From assembly GCA_948567375.1 (NCBI GenBank), contig OX419755.1:4655001-4719000 (forward strand): a stretch of 64,000 nucleotides of DNA. Direction: 5' to 3'. Of the stretch, positions 12,181-24,370 are shown in pieces. The stretch's first letter is position 1. Every line of letters begins with the position of its first letter. The notes under the pieces were generated by a model that saw only the letters and a program-made list of their open reading frames with translations, did not search any database and was not told the DNA's origin. Origin of the DNA: Lunularia cruciata. Its lineage: Eukaryota > Streptophyta > Marchantiopsida > Lunulariales > Lunulariaceae. The position numbers were made by a program, and so were the translations under genes.

Positions 12181-12900
12181 AAGGACTCCAAGGTGCTATA
12201 TTTAATCTATGCTTATGTTTAGACTGCTTCAAAAAAGAGTTAGACAGCTTCCAAATACTTTGTCTCATTTATTGACAAAATTTCAAGATATAAGTGGGTT
12301 ACTTTTTGCAAAATCAGATGTCTTTTGGTTTCCAAATATTCAATTTACTTGTGGAGAAGCAATTTTGTCATAATATCCTACATCTATTTATGATGGAGGG
12401 GTAGAGTTCCTTTCTAATTTTGATGATTTTCTATCAAGGGTGAAGTCACTTGCAGCTACACACCTCAAAAAAAATGGAGTTGATGAGGAGAAGAACAAGC
12501 ATATTGTAGAAGTTATAAGAAGGCAACAAGAAGAAGACAATCCCCACGTGCTATTGGACCAAAGCATTTATTTTACTTGATGAACATTTCTCTTAAAGTA
12601 GTGGTGGATAAAATGACACCTTTTTAAGTGCTTACATAAAAGAAACTTGATTTATCAAATTTGAAGGTGTTTTTTTGTATTTTATTTTTTCATGTTCTTT
12701 GTGAGAAGAGGAAAAATTTAGATCCTAAAGTACAAAAAATATGTCTTTCTTGGATATGCTTTTCATTCAAAAGGATATAGGTGTTATAATCCTGATTTTA
12801 GTATTTTTATTATCAGTAGAGATGTCTTATTTGTGGAGTTAAAATCTTGATATCAAGCTCTTACAAGTTGCCCATCTGATTTACCCTCTACACCTTTGAG
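12181..12900 (+). pseudogene. Copia integrase remnant
   Basis: Lies between the pre-integrase region and RT, where copia integrase belongs. Fragments such as KFQDISGLLFAKSDVFWF correspond to the core, but stops are dense and the catalytic triad cannot be followed. Identified mainly by position. Confidence 0.5.
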
Positions 12901-13299
12901 TGGTCCAAGTATTATTTCTGTTCTGCAAGCTACTACTTCAAGTGCCACCGGTTCTTCTATTGAGCACTACAATTGTCATCTATTTATACATCTTTGGTCA
13001 GGACAGGCTGTTTAGAAGCCTTTAGTCCAATTCTCTCAACCCTTGGGAAATTTACTCCCTACTTTGTCCAATGATATCTAGTGATATCTCTAATTCTTTG
13101 TTAGAACAGATTATCTATCAACCACTTTAATTCAGAAATTCCAATTTCTTTACATGGAGCTATAAGTAGTACTTCTCAATCTGAACCTATGCCTCAGCAA
13201 AGGTCAAGTACATGGGTCAAATATCTAGTTAGGCATTTTCAAGTTGAAGTGCTTTTAGCCCAACACTATACAAATATGGTAAAAGCTTTCTAAGAATGA

Positions 13300-14200
13300 G
13301 AACCAAATTCTCTTGAAGAAGCAATGTTTCATGTATATTGGGTGCAAGCCATCGAGCTTGAAGTTGCAGCACTGTATCAAGAACAAACATGGGAGTTGGT
13401 GGATTATCCTCTCTCTAAGAAGGCAATTTGTTGCATGTGAATTTGTAAGATCAAGAGAAAATTTAATGGTTCAATGTGTACAAGGCAATACTCATGGCAA
13501 AGTGCTATCACAGAAATATGAAATTGATTTTGATGAGAAATTAACGTTATTGCCAAAATGTCATTGATTTTTTCTCTCTATGCATTAGCCACTTTAAATA
13601 AGTGAAAGCTCAGATGGATTTTAATAACACTCTCCTCAATATAGGTTTGGAGGGAGAGATCAACATGGTCCAACCACCTCAATGGAGATTTGGAGAATGA
13701 GGTCTACATGATCCAACAACTTGGATATGAAGATCCAAGATGTCCAAACAAAGTTTGCTTATTGAAAAAATCTCTGTGTGGACTTAAGCAAGTGTTGAGA
13801 GCTTAGAATGCCAAGATAAATTTCTATCTTTTATCCACTGTATTTTGAGTGTGCAGTTCAGACAGACTACAAGCTAGTGACAATCTGGTTTATTGCCCAT
13901 CTAAGTGTATGGCCTGATCATCACCAGTAATTGTCAAGATCTCATTTAGAAAGTAAATAATCAATTGAAGGGAGATTCAACATGAAGGAGTTGGGAGAAC
14001 TCAAATACTTCTTGGGTATAGAGCTTATGCAAGGTGGCAATGACTTTTGGTTACTTCAATGTCAAGATTGTCAAGATTCTCTCAACATGTTGGAGAAGTT
14101 TGGTATGATTGCATGTAACCCTATTTCTACTTCTCTCTCAACTTTAGTTAAGTTTAAGTGCCAAAGAGGGTGAGTTGTTGACTGATCTGAATATCTTCAC
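13300..14200 (+). pseudogene. Copia reverse transcriptase remnant
   Basis: The start region reads, with frame changes, like the copia RT opening EQTWELVDYPLSKKAIC. Further on, SLCGLKQ-type sequence occurs near 13760-13800, and MKELGELKYFLGIELMQ at 13982 is the palm/thumb transition typical of copia. The YVDD box is not preserved. Confidence 0.75.
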
Positions 14201-14329
14201 ACAAATTGTTGGAAGTCAGATTTATTTTACTCTTACTAAACCAAATCTAACCTATATTGTTGGACTAGTGAGTACATTTGTACAAGCACCAAAGAAGGCA
14301 CATCTTGACAAGGTTCCATGAATTTTTAC

Positions 14330-14760
14330 GTAACTTTAAGTTTACCATTCATTTTGGTCTTCTCTATTCAACTACTGATGCAGATTGGGTAAAAAGAGTT
14401 CAAGAAAGAAGATAGATATCAGGTTATGTTTTTAACCTTATAAATTTTGCAATTAGCTGGTCATCGAAGGAGCAACCTACTGTTTCTTTTTCATCAAAAG
14501 AAGCAAAATATAGAGATGCCACTAATGCTGCGTGTGAATCAATTTGGGTTACATCTTATTACAAGATATGGGAGACATATTTAATAAGACTATAATCTTA
14601 CATACCTACAGATAATATCAATAGTATTAAACAGGCTAGTAATCCAGTATTTCATGCTAGGATCAAACATATTGAGGTTCATTATCAATTTATAGACAAA
14701 AGGTATAGGTTGGGGAATAAATGTGCATTATATTACTACATATCAACAAGTTTTTGATAT
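14330..14760 (+). pseudogene. Copia RNase H remnant
   Basis: Fragments STTDADWV, RRISGYVFNL, ISWSSKEQPTVSFSSKEAKY and ATNAACESIWV follow the order of copia RNase H (D-A-D-W-A, S-G-Y, W-x-S-K-K-Q, S-S-x-E-A-E-Y). A stop after the RR segment and later frameshifts disable it. Confidence 0.75.
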
Positions 14761-14852
14761 TTTCACCAAAGCTTTAGCTAGAATTAATTGAATTGAATAT
14801 TTTAGATCTCATCTAGGTGTCAGATATATTTGCTATTAGCTTTGAAGGAAAG

Positions 14853-14997
14853 TGTTGATGGAGTATCACAAGTTAATATTCCTGGAAGCTAGTGTAAGCA
14901 GGGAAGTTTAATCTTGAGTCGCCATTCTTCGTTAGTAACCATTTTAAATTGCTGGTGAAGAGAGACTCAACATTACTTGTATATTTTTCTCTTCTCA
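14853..14997 (+). repeat. Truncated 3' LTR of copia element
   Basis: Only the first about 145 bases of the LTR are present (compare 10036-10180). The match stops after ttttctcttctc, where the inverted-repeat element starts. Confidence 0.75.
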
Positions 14998-15246
14998 ACA
15001 AACAATTACTTACAAAAATACCACTAGTTGGTGCCGGGCCTTGGCATTCATTTAGGGGGTTGGGTCGAGGGAGTGCAGGCCATGGCGGGCCTTGGGGGTT
15101 CTGCGAGTGGTACCAACTTGGTATCTTTATAGAGACATATAAACAAATTCCATTTTGTTTGTGTTGTTGCATTCCAACCTCCAGTAGTAGCAGTAGTCTA
15201 GAACAATCAAGTGAGTTCACTATCTCTTGTGTCTGAGCAACAAGCC
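14998..15246. repeat. Left terminal inverted repeat
   Basis: Contains ttacaaaaataccactagtt, ggccatggcgggcctt and cagtagtagcagtagt-type blocks that reappear inverted at 15989-16243. Confidence 0.8.
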
Positions 15247-15988
15247 CGATCATGGCTGGAAGTATATCAGTTATACAGGTATGTCAGTGATACCTGTGTG
15301 TCACCGTCAAAACAAATCTAGATTGCAAGATGTGAGAAAATGGAATTCAGTAACTAGCACTATAGAGACTTAAGAGATCAAAAGTACAATGCTAAGTTTC
15401 CTAGGTGTGATAGTGATTCTAAAGGCAAACAGTGTCCATGTACCAAATATTTTTTAGAATAAAATTATCCTTCAGGTCCTGAACTGTATTTGAAGAGTGC
15501 CTGAAATGGCTTAGGTAAATTTGTTACTGGAATTGAAGAATCAGAGCGATGTCTAGACTTCATGTCGGAGTCCGAAAGATGGATCAACCTGCTGCACGCT
15601 GAAGATGCACATATCTCAAATCTGCTCCATCCACTAAAGCATTGCAGTTGGCAGATTCTGTATAAGCACCTATGCTTCTTTATATCATATCAGACATTAA
15701 GTCACTAACTTAAAACTGTGGCTAACAACATGCAAAAATCCCTTTTTATAACTTTGTAAAATTACTGATGAATGTAGCGTTTACAGAGTCAGTTAATTGT
15801 TATGATCCAGGTTCCATGTTGATTGTTATGATCCAGCTTCCACGTGATATTTCTTGTTAACTTGGACAGACTGCAAGCGCAAGAAACCAGATGAATATTT
15901 TAGCTGTTCTGTGTTGGAGGTTTCTAATGTGCAGGTTCATAACTTCTTATGGCTAATTAATTATATGGCTAAAATCTTCCAGCAGAGG

Positions 15989-16243
15989 TTGTGCCTGTTG
16001 CTCAGACGCAAGAGACAGTGAGTTCGCTTGGTTGTTCCGAACTACTGCTACTGCTGGAGGCTGGAATGCAAAAACGAAACCAAGATCATGTTGGAGTTTG
16101 TTCGTGTGTCTCTATGCATCATGTATGCTGGTGAACATGAGCAACCACACGCGGAACCCCTAAGGCCTGCCATGGCCCGCATTCCCCCAAAACCAACGCC
16201 AAAGCCCAACACCAACCAGTGGTATTTTTGTAAATAACCGTTT
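15989..16243. repeat. Right terminal inverted repeat
   Basis: Reverse complement of the left arm. A further short copy of the tip, gtggcatttttgtaaat, lies just outside at about 16274-16290. Confidence 0.8.
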
Positions 16244-16439
16244 GTTTTAAGTATTTTTATAATTTACATTTTAGTGGCATTTTTGTAAATTCCCTTACAT
16301 TTTATACTCTCATGTCCTCCTGCACAGCTTACGAACTCTTTGCTGTCCAATATCTCTGTACATTCAGGATCCTCACCATGCGTGCATATAGAAGAGTCAT
16401 TAACTTCGTTCTATAACACTTCTGAATATGAAGAAAACA

Positions 16440-18740
16440 ATTGTTTTTAGATCGACTTATCAGCTTTTCCACGTTTCTTTCTACTCGAGGAACAGATCGC
16501 CCAGCAGCGGGCGTTCTCTTGTACTGCCTGCGGTGCCGGTGATTATAGATATGTGGACTCCGTGATTGATATGGTTTAATTCAAGTATACCAATACGTCC
16601 CAAGTGGGACTCTTGCTAGTAGGCATGGGTGGGATTGGAAAATCCACTCTTGCCAAATAAGTCCTTCTGAAGATCCAATCCTTCTTTGATTACGTGTGGT
16701 TTGCGGGAGTTGGCAAACAAACCATGAGTTCATCACGGTGACAGATTTAGAAAGCAAGGTAAAAACTGAGAATCTTTTTTCCTTGAAGTTTAAGCTTTGC
16801 AGGAGAGATTGTTACATTACAAAAATTTGCCAAATGTCAGCATTTGACACAAGGATTGTTAATTTTTTGACACGATTTTGAGAACTGAAATTCTGTTGGG
16901 TGGTCGTTGTTATTGAAGTAAACCGGTTATAATCCTTGCGCAGGGAGCAACAACGACCACCAACTCGGAGCTCGAGGTGTGGGTGATGTACGAGTAGATG
17001 AGAAGAAAGTCTCTACTGTTCCCTGAAATATATTTTTCAGGTTGGAGAATTTGGCGCTTGTTAAAAATATCCAACCTAAAGACCATTGAAACCAGTTACC
17101 ATGTCCGATTTCCTTGCACTCTTACTTTACTAGACATGATTCATTGTTCAAAAGGGCCTAGAGAAAATTGGTGCTGGTTAACCAGGGAGAAGTGGCACTT
17201 CGTGAGGAAGATGTGGAAGGACTTCACCACCTGGCTGTTCTCCAACTGCAGTTTCGTCGGACTTCCTGATAGCATATACCGATTGTGGAGCCTGCAATTC
17301 CCTCGGCTTGATGCGTCAAGCATTGCACGCTTGCACCGATACTTTTGGTCTTCTCTTAAATCTAGAAATTTTGAATCCCCATAGTGCGAGTTTACAGAAG
17401 TTACTATCTTCTTTCTTCCAACTTCGATTGCTGTATTCTGTCCTCTAAAATCTCTCAAGGTTTTATGTCTGGAAGATCGTCGTTCTTTGGGAGCATTGCC
17501 AAACAGTTCCGGAGAAATGAAGTATCTCGAAAATTGCACAATCGCAAGTGGAACCTTCTGTAAGCGTTGCCAGAAAGCTTCAATGGGCTCAACCGCTTGA
17601 ACGCGATGACGATAGACAAGTCTCACAGACTCCAATCTTTGTGAATTCCTTCGCCCATCTGGACAACTTTGATTATCTTCACCTGACGGAGCTCCCTGCT
17701 CTGGCAAGGCTGCCAAATTCACTTCGGTCTTTGGCATCTCTTACATCCTTTGAATATATATTCGTGCAGTACTTTAAGCTCCCTCCCTGAGTCCTAGAGA
17801 GGATTACGAGTTCTCACAAGATTGGATTAACTATGTTGCTCCAATCTGCAACGTCTCCCCGAGTCTCTAGGGCAGCTTAAAATTCTGAAATACTGTTTTG
17901 GTTTTCGTGGTACGAGTATGGTTTGTCTACCAGATAATATAGGGGGTCTCAGGGCACTCGAGACATCAAAGATAAACGTATGTGGCTCGTTTACCTGAGA
18001 GTGTGTCAACCAACTGCAACAAAGAAATTATAGCTGTACCCGCATACATGTGCGATTTCGGGGATGTTTCCAAGGCCTCTACCTGTTTAGAGGAAAGTAC
18101 TTGAGTTCATTCAATTGAATCAGTCAAGGATTTTGCTCATCTACAAATCTGAAAGCATGGGCGAGTCTCTAGGAGAACTAACAAGATATTAATTGGAAAC
18201 AGTAGATATAACAGGAGATCAAGTGCATACCCGAGTCATTAGGATTACTAACTTCACTTAGAAGCTTGAGTGCGGTGAATTGCAAAAGATTTGATAGACT
18301 CCCCGCGTCTGTGGACCAACTAAGCTCATTGACAGAAATGCCAGTGCGTGGTTGTGGAATTTTCGAGTTACCTGCGTCGTTTCTGCATCTGAGTAGGTTG
18401 GAAACACTGGAAGCTCGTTCACAAGTCCAGAGGATTTGGTACTTAAAATGTGTGAAGGTTCAAGAACCATCTGTATCATCTGTCAGTGGGAGCTGTACGG
18501 TTGATCAGCATCATAGATTGCAAGAGATTTGAGAGGAGACTACCGGAATCAATGGAAGCATCGTTCCTTGATATCTGCATTACTGACTGTCCCAATTTTA
18601 TAGACTTTTTCCCAGACTCTAGCGCAGATTCAATTTGGAATGCTAAGCTATCGGAGGATAGACAAGAGCAATCATGGGAACGCATCAGACAGGAAAATGT
18701 TGTGTTCGGTCTCAGATTTGAATCTTGTTAGAAACGCGAA
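16440..18740 (+). pseudogene. NB-ARC/LRR disease-resistance gene remnant
   Basis: The Walker A loop is perfect: VGMGGIGKSTLAK near 16618-16656, followed at once by a TAA stop and then VLLKIQSFFDYVWFAGVG, the usual continuation of plant NB-ARC domains. The later NB-ARC motifs (GLPL, MHD) are not found; sequence from 16730 to 17500 is scrambled. Leucine-rich repeats reappear in several frames, for example LPALARLPNSLRSLASL near 17695 and RLPASVDQLSSLTEM plus FELPASFLHLSRLETL at 18290-18410. Such proteins sense pathogen effectors inside the cell. This copy cannot be translated through. The 198-codon minus ORF at 17737-17141 is a shadow of the LRR part. Confidence 0.85.
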
Positions 18741-20739
18741 ACAAAGACGTCTCTGCGTAACCTGAAAGAGAATTTCATGGTGCGGGGACGAAGAAACTTC
18801 ACATGTGGAAGTTATTGAAATATGCCCGCAAGAAGAGTGAAATCATGTGTTTAGTAATACAAGAGGATACAAAAGAGGTTTTGCGTATACTCTTTTGGTT
18901 TGTGAGGTCAAAACAAATTCCTACCAGAGAACATGCTGAGATTATAAAAGTCCGTGAAATTTGTATAACTACTCACAATGGACATATTCTACCATCCTCA
19001 TACGTATACTATTATCCTTAAACTCTACAATATTTTTTAGATTCACGCTGTAGAATATTAAAAGTACGACATAATTTGTGAAATGACCAAATTCCACTTT
19101 TAGAACCGAGTCTTGCGTAAATGGACTAAATACGGACGTTTATTTATGTTTACTGTTTGCAATGAGGAGAAAACAATACACTCCCACAAATAATATTTTC
19201 GTTTGGGAGTTAGAGATGGAGATGGTTTTGCAAAACCAGCTTGCAGATATGGCTTCTTGAAACGTAGGACTGTTTCAACTCTTGTGCCATTAGGGGGAAA
19301 AAAACATTTGCAATTTCTGAAGTTAAGTTGAGTCCAATCAAGAGCTGGTTATGAGTACATCTCATTCATAACTGTTTTGGTTTTACTGATTCTTGAAGTG
19401 TTATGTGATTACATAGCAGTAATATAAGCTATTTATACATGGTTATTTTTAAGGTAAGTCTTTGGATAATAATGAGGTAAGATTTCCTTGCCAAGTCCTA
19501 TACAGTCACAACGAATTACTTTTTATTATTGGGCTGACTTGTTGAACCGAATCATGTCAGAATTCTTGTTGGGGATAAATATGCATCAGAAACAAGAAAG
19601 GTCCATGTGATTTCTCGTGGACCTCATTTAATGGGAATCTTAGAGCATCTAGGATGCACAACCTAGACCTCATGGAACCAAAATGTATGAATAACTTATA
19701 GTATGCATTCTAAATGAGGAAGTGTAAATACGATTGGAGTCATTGTCAGCTGATTTGTGTTTATACAGGAATTACTTCCGTCTGATTTGTAATGGTCCAA
19801 GACACAAGTAAATTATCTTTGAATTTGTTTTTGACTAATGTATCTAGTCTTTAACTCGTTGAAAACATGACTCCTCATATCATTGCGTAGATAATTCTGA
19901 GGTGCTCTAATAGTCTCAATTGTTAATCCCATTGTAACGGGGCCTCGCATTGGTGTGTGTGTTGTGAAGACTACGGACGTGAGATAGTGTCGTGCTAAAA
20001 GATTAGAACAAAAAATAGGTTAAGGTCGGGGGCTTGCTGGATCCTTGTGTTAAAAAGAAAAATTATATTGGGTCATTAAAGAAGGGTAATGTGAAATCCA
20101 CCCTGCGGTGCAGTCTCTCTGACTTTGCATCAGTTATATAATGTATTAAATTACTACAAACTCGACACTTCTATCACATTCTTGTGTATTAATTATTATA
20201 AACTTGACTTTAGTTTTGTGTGACTAGTACCACAATCTCGTTGTGTAACTAATAATACCATACTGGTTGAGATTCTAATGACGTCATACCATAGTCTCAA
20301 TGAGTAGGTGATACATTTAGGGTCATTGAGGAAGTGCAGGTAAAAGATACATTTGAATAAGAATACTATTTGAATAAGATTGCTGAGAAGACAATAGAGG
20401 AAAAGTAGGGTTTAGGGTGGAAGAGACATTTGAATAAGATCAAGTTCGATTTAATTTCTTAGTTTTTCCTCAACTCAAACCTCCATAGCTATAGTCAATA
20501 GCATATCTTCTCGAACGCTTTTATCTCAACTCGGAAGGTCAAACCAGCAAGTACTTGCAGTTGTTGGAAGTGAGTAGATCACAAAACTGAAATGAAGATT
20601 TATAGATAATATTGTTTATTGACATGTACTTTAAAGATACTCCGAAGCAAAGAGGTCAGACAAAGGCATCAATGTTTGCAATTTTGTTTTTTGAATCTTT
20701 GATCATACCCAGGAAAATAATATGTAAGGCTTTTTACCA

Positions 20740-20895
20740 AGGGAGCTCCTCTAGACCATTGTAATTCTAAACTAAAAGTTGGGGAGCTGCTGCTCTGTTG
20801 AGCAGCTCCTCTAGACTTCTATAATCCTAAATATTTGAGAGTTGCTGTCCTTTGAACAATTCCTCTATATTTTTATAATTTTAAACATTTCTATT
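20740..20895. repeat. Three degenerate ~60-bp tandem repeats
   Basis: Units starting near 20742, 20803 and 20862 share (g)agctcctctagac-ttctataatcctaaa and a gagttgctg-type tail. The second unit carries a small hairpin with arms ggagctgct and agcagctcc. Confidence 0.6.
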
Positions 20896-21778
20896 GCTAT
20901 AAAAGACGGTGCTCACCTATCTATGCAAGCTCTTGGTTACGTTGGCTGAAGAAATTACCATGTATTCCAAAAAGACTCAAAGGTTTGATAAAATTTGGCC
21001 AGCGCTACCGAGAACATAAATCCTAATTCGAGAATAGACAGGAAATAATATGTAGAGGGAAACGAAGGAAAGAGAACTTTGGGGGTGAATGACCCATATA
21101 TAGAGTCTTTTCTCATGAGTAGCGAGTGATTGGTGCTCTGGGTTTTATAGTATTGTTGATATCTCCCAAATTGACTCGATGATCTAGACTGGATAAATGC
21201 ATCAACAAGTTTGAAGCTGATCGTAAACAAGTTATGATTTATCAAGATTAGTAATTAATATAGGAGATTGTGACACAAGAGTCAAGTTTGTAATAATTAA
21301 TACATTATGTGGTAATGTAAAGTCACGGGCAACTGCACCTACAATTAAATAGCGTGGGTCGATTTAGTAAACTAGCGGGGTGAATTTCACATTTTAGTTT
21401 AGTTTTAAAATAGAATAGGAATTCTTATATTCAAATTTCAATTAAAAAATAGTTTCAGTAGAATACAATTTTATAATGATTTTAATTTATTTAAATTTGA
21501 TACTAATTTGAATTTAAAACTATACCAATTATTATTCAAATGACGTGGATTTTTTGCGTATCCATTGTATGAATTCATAAACTGGATTTATAATGATATG
21601 AACCTTTAGACTGAGTTTCGTTCTTCCTTTAAATTAACAGCTATTCTGTTTTCCAGTGGGTTAATAACATTAATAACATGCAGGCTGTAATCATCAAATT
21701 CACCTTCAATTTCGTAATTAAGGTTGACACATGCTCGCCTTTCAACAAATAAATTAAATTTTTAAATACTATATATTA

Positions 21779-21975
21779 GTGTTTAGTCGAGGTCAACGCG
21801 ACAACATTTCGTCTAATCAGCCGGCTCGGAATTACCGGCACGAAGGACGGCCGGATTCCTTCACTTGCGAACGTTTGCCGGGGAGTACTGCAGTTCTCGC
21901 AGTTCACGACCGGATGGCGACTACGTTGCCTACGTGTACCGCATCCGGCCATCAGGGCTCGAAGCGGTACTAGGT
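21779..21975. other. Isolated GC-rich island
   Basis: About 200 bases clearly richer in G and C, with many CpG, between AT-rich flanks. The longest plus ORF is 64 codons and I recognise no domain on either strand. It could be a fragment of an exon or of another element. Confidence 0.45.
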
Positions 21976-23700
21976 CAAGTTAATCTCAGGAGACCCGACC
22001 AAGTTAAACAGTTAGTTTGTAACTAAGATTGGACATAATAGGTTGAACCGCCTTAAGAATCATCTTCATTGAGAAGCATTACTGTAGAACCAGATCAAAT
22101 TAGTGTGCATGATACTAAATAGGTATACGCTCTAATTACCAAACCGAGGGTAGATTGGACCAGAGATGAGAGATAATTTTAGTAATCTACTTTTTAGTGT
22201 CGATCTTTGTGTTGGATATACAAAACTACTAATATTATATTTGGTTGGGATTTTAATTCATATAACAGAAACTTTAAGTTCTTCATTCAAGATTAACTAA
22301 CACAAGTAGGTGTAACAAGTTTACTGTATGAAATAGTTAAACCGAGCTAAGTAATATACCGGAAGGAAAAGGAAGAAGATTATAAGGCACTCAGATGTAC
22401 AAACAAGAAGGAAGAGCACATGACCTCGGAAGGAGGGCACGAGCGGACAACTAAAACAACCCTACTAACCAAGCAAATCTAGTAATCAGTTTCGTAAACT
22501 TAATGTTAAATTACATGAACGAGGACTTTTACCAAAACAACTCATAAGAATAAGAAAGGTGAAAACCAAGCGAGTCTAACAAATCAATTTCAAAAACCTA
22601 ATGTTAAATAATACGATAGACATTTTCTGAATGAATGAATGAATAGACATGAATCTGTGACGATATTTCGGTCCAATTCCTAGTTGGATTTAAAGTGTGG
22701 GATAGCAAGCAAGGGCTCGAGGAGGAGTGACATGATTATGGAGACTTGCGATTGCATGATGTTAGTTCATTCTTGAGAAAGTGATCTCTTTATTTCTTTC
22801 ACTTCTAATTGCCGGATGCGTATTTCCTCATGAATTCTCAAAGAAGAGTTCTCGCGATATGCAAACACACTAAACTCGCTTGAACAATTCTCACCGTTAA
22901 AACACGTGGAAGAGAGCAATGGTGTTCACACCACGAGACATCAAATCAATTCGAAATGAGGAGAGAGACATGAACACTAGCTTTGAGTTTAGGTCCAAAC
23001 CCTCTAAATAGCTAGCTTCCTAAGGTTCCGACATGTTGCTTTTTCTTTTCAAATTCTAATGCCACTTGCAATTAAAAACACTAAACAGGTTCATTAACCT
23101 TCCAGTGTAAAACCCATCAAACTTTTACGGCTAGGGGTGAGTTTAGAGTTAGCGTACCCCTTGGATGCCCCCCATAATCTCCGGGTAGTGAACATTAAAA
23201 ACACTAATTGACACTAATATGTACCGGTACCCATCTATATGTGCACATACATACCTACGTGCACCCGATACGTACCCATCTACACGACTGCTCTTACTTG
23301 CACCAAAGCCATAGTCGAAATGAGGGATCATTAAAGAACACATTAAAATTCACGCTTTTATCTTTATATGTCCTGTAAGACCGTGAGAATGCCTTTACAT
23401 GCGAATCAATTTCGGCAACTGTATTGGAACCCTTGTAGATAGTAAATCATCAACCTCAGTAGCTCACTGAAATCGTTATTCTTCTCTTTTGTTTCTCATT
23501 CAAATGTATATTTATTTTACGGGAAAATTACAAATAGTTAATTTAATATTTTCAGGTCATTTAAATATTGAAACATTCGAATATACTTCAAGAGACATAT
23601 ATGTAGTAGTTCTCAAATCTTATCACTTTGAACTATATTTTAAGTCATTTAACCTTGACTAAAAAGAGAAGTAACGCAAGTAAGATATTCGATATTTACG

Positions 23701-24370
23701 TCATTCAGACTTTCACTACAATTGAGTACTCAATTGCTCTTTTCTGGGATTTCCTAAATTGATCGTAACGAATACAGGATATTCCTATATGAATGCTGAA
23801 TATTCCTATCTGGGCGATGGGCCGTAGGAGGCGGCTCCCACCGGCAGACGAGGAAGCAGCAGCAGAAGTAGACGGACTATTCGGTGCGGAACTCTCAATG
23901 GCCCAACCAGGGATCGAATCTCTTTGCCTCCTGCTTACGTTGTTGTTCATCTGTGCTGTCGCCACGGCACCCGGGGGTGATTTAGCTTTTCCTCGCGAGC
24001 GGTGTCTGATCAGTAGCTAGAGCGTTCTAAGATTTCTACTGGTGAAACGCATTGGACCCGAGTTGCCTTGGGATTTTGGTTATCGATTTGGGTTTCGGCG
24101 ATTTCGGCGTATTGCGCGTTTCTGGACTGTTCTTCCGGGTTTTATATGGGGTTTTATCTCTATCCGATTTCTCGCTGTGCAGAGGGAGAACTGCGAGATC
24201 TTTTGGGCGTGCAAGAATTCCTGAGAAGTGGGGAGAAGTCACAATCGAAATTACAGAAACGCGGTTCTATCGAAGAAGTGGAGAGTTTTAACAAATTGCT
24301 CGTTTTCTGACTTGGTCTGTGAATAGGTTTGGGGCAAAAGGATTTTCTACAGTGCAGTAGGTTTTAGGTC
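23701..24370 (+). promoter_or_regulatory. Upstream region and presumed 5' UTR of the TPR gene
   Basis: GC content rises from about 23800. Short overlapping ORFs (23793-24020, 24042-24310) look like leader sequence rather than genes. No canonical TATA box can be assigned with confidence. The transcription start is not visible from sequence alone. Confidence 0.4.

Larger units (their letters stand above)
10036..14997 (+). mobile_element. Decayed Ty1/copia retrotransposon
   Basis: Plus-strand element with two LTR starts, tgttgatagagtatcacaag (10036) and tgttgatggagtatcacaag (14853). Between them, in copia order, lie gag, protease, integrase, reverse transcriptase and RNase H remnants, all broken. 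Integrase ahead of RT separates it from the gypsy elements in the window. The right LTR is cut near 14997 by an element with long inverted ends. Confidence 0.85.
14998..16243. mobile_element. Non-autonomous element with about 250-bp terminal inverted repeats
   Basis: The stretch 14998-15246 returns as its reverse complement at 15989-16243 (starts acaaacaattacttacaaaa and, complemented, acaaacggttatttacaaaa) with roughly 80 percent identity. The 740 bases between hold no meaningful ORF. Long inverted ends and no coding capacity fit a Mutator-like or foldback element. I could not define a target-site duplication, so the exact ends and superfamily are open. The element sits in the copia 3' LTR. 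Confidence 0.75.
18741..23700. other. AT-rich intergenic DNA without recognisable genes
   Basis: No ORF here has a recognisable domain or plausible exon structure. The notable items are three degenerate repeats at 20740-20895 and an isolated GC-rich island at 21779-21975, listed separately. Confidence 0.6.

Noticed and set aside
17141-17737. 198-codon minus-strand ORF
   Set aside because: It lies antisense to the LRR part of the NB-LRR pseudogene and has no domain. Pro/Ser/Arg-rich composition and lack of context mark it as a shadow frame.
23793-24020. 75-codon ORF with a hydrophobic segment upstream of the TPR gene
   Set aside because: It could be a small secreted protein, but it lies in the presumed leader/promoter with no supporting motif. 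The minus-strand ORF over it is equally open.
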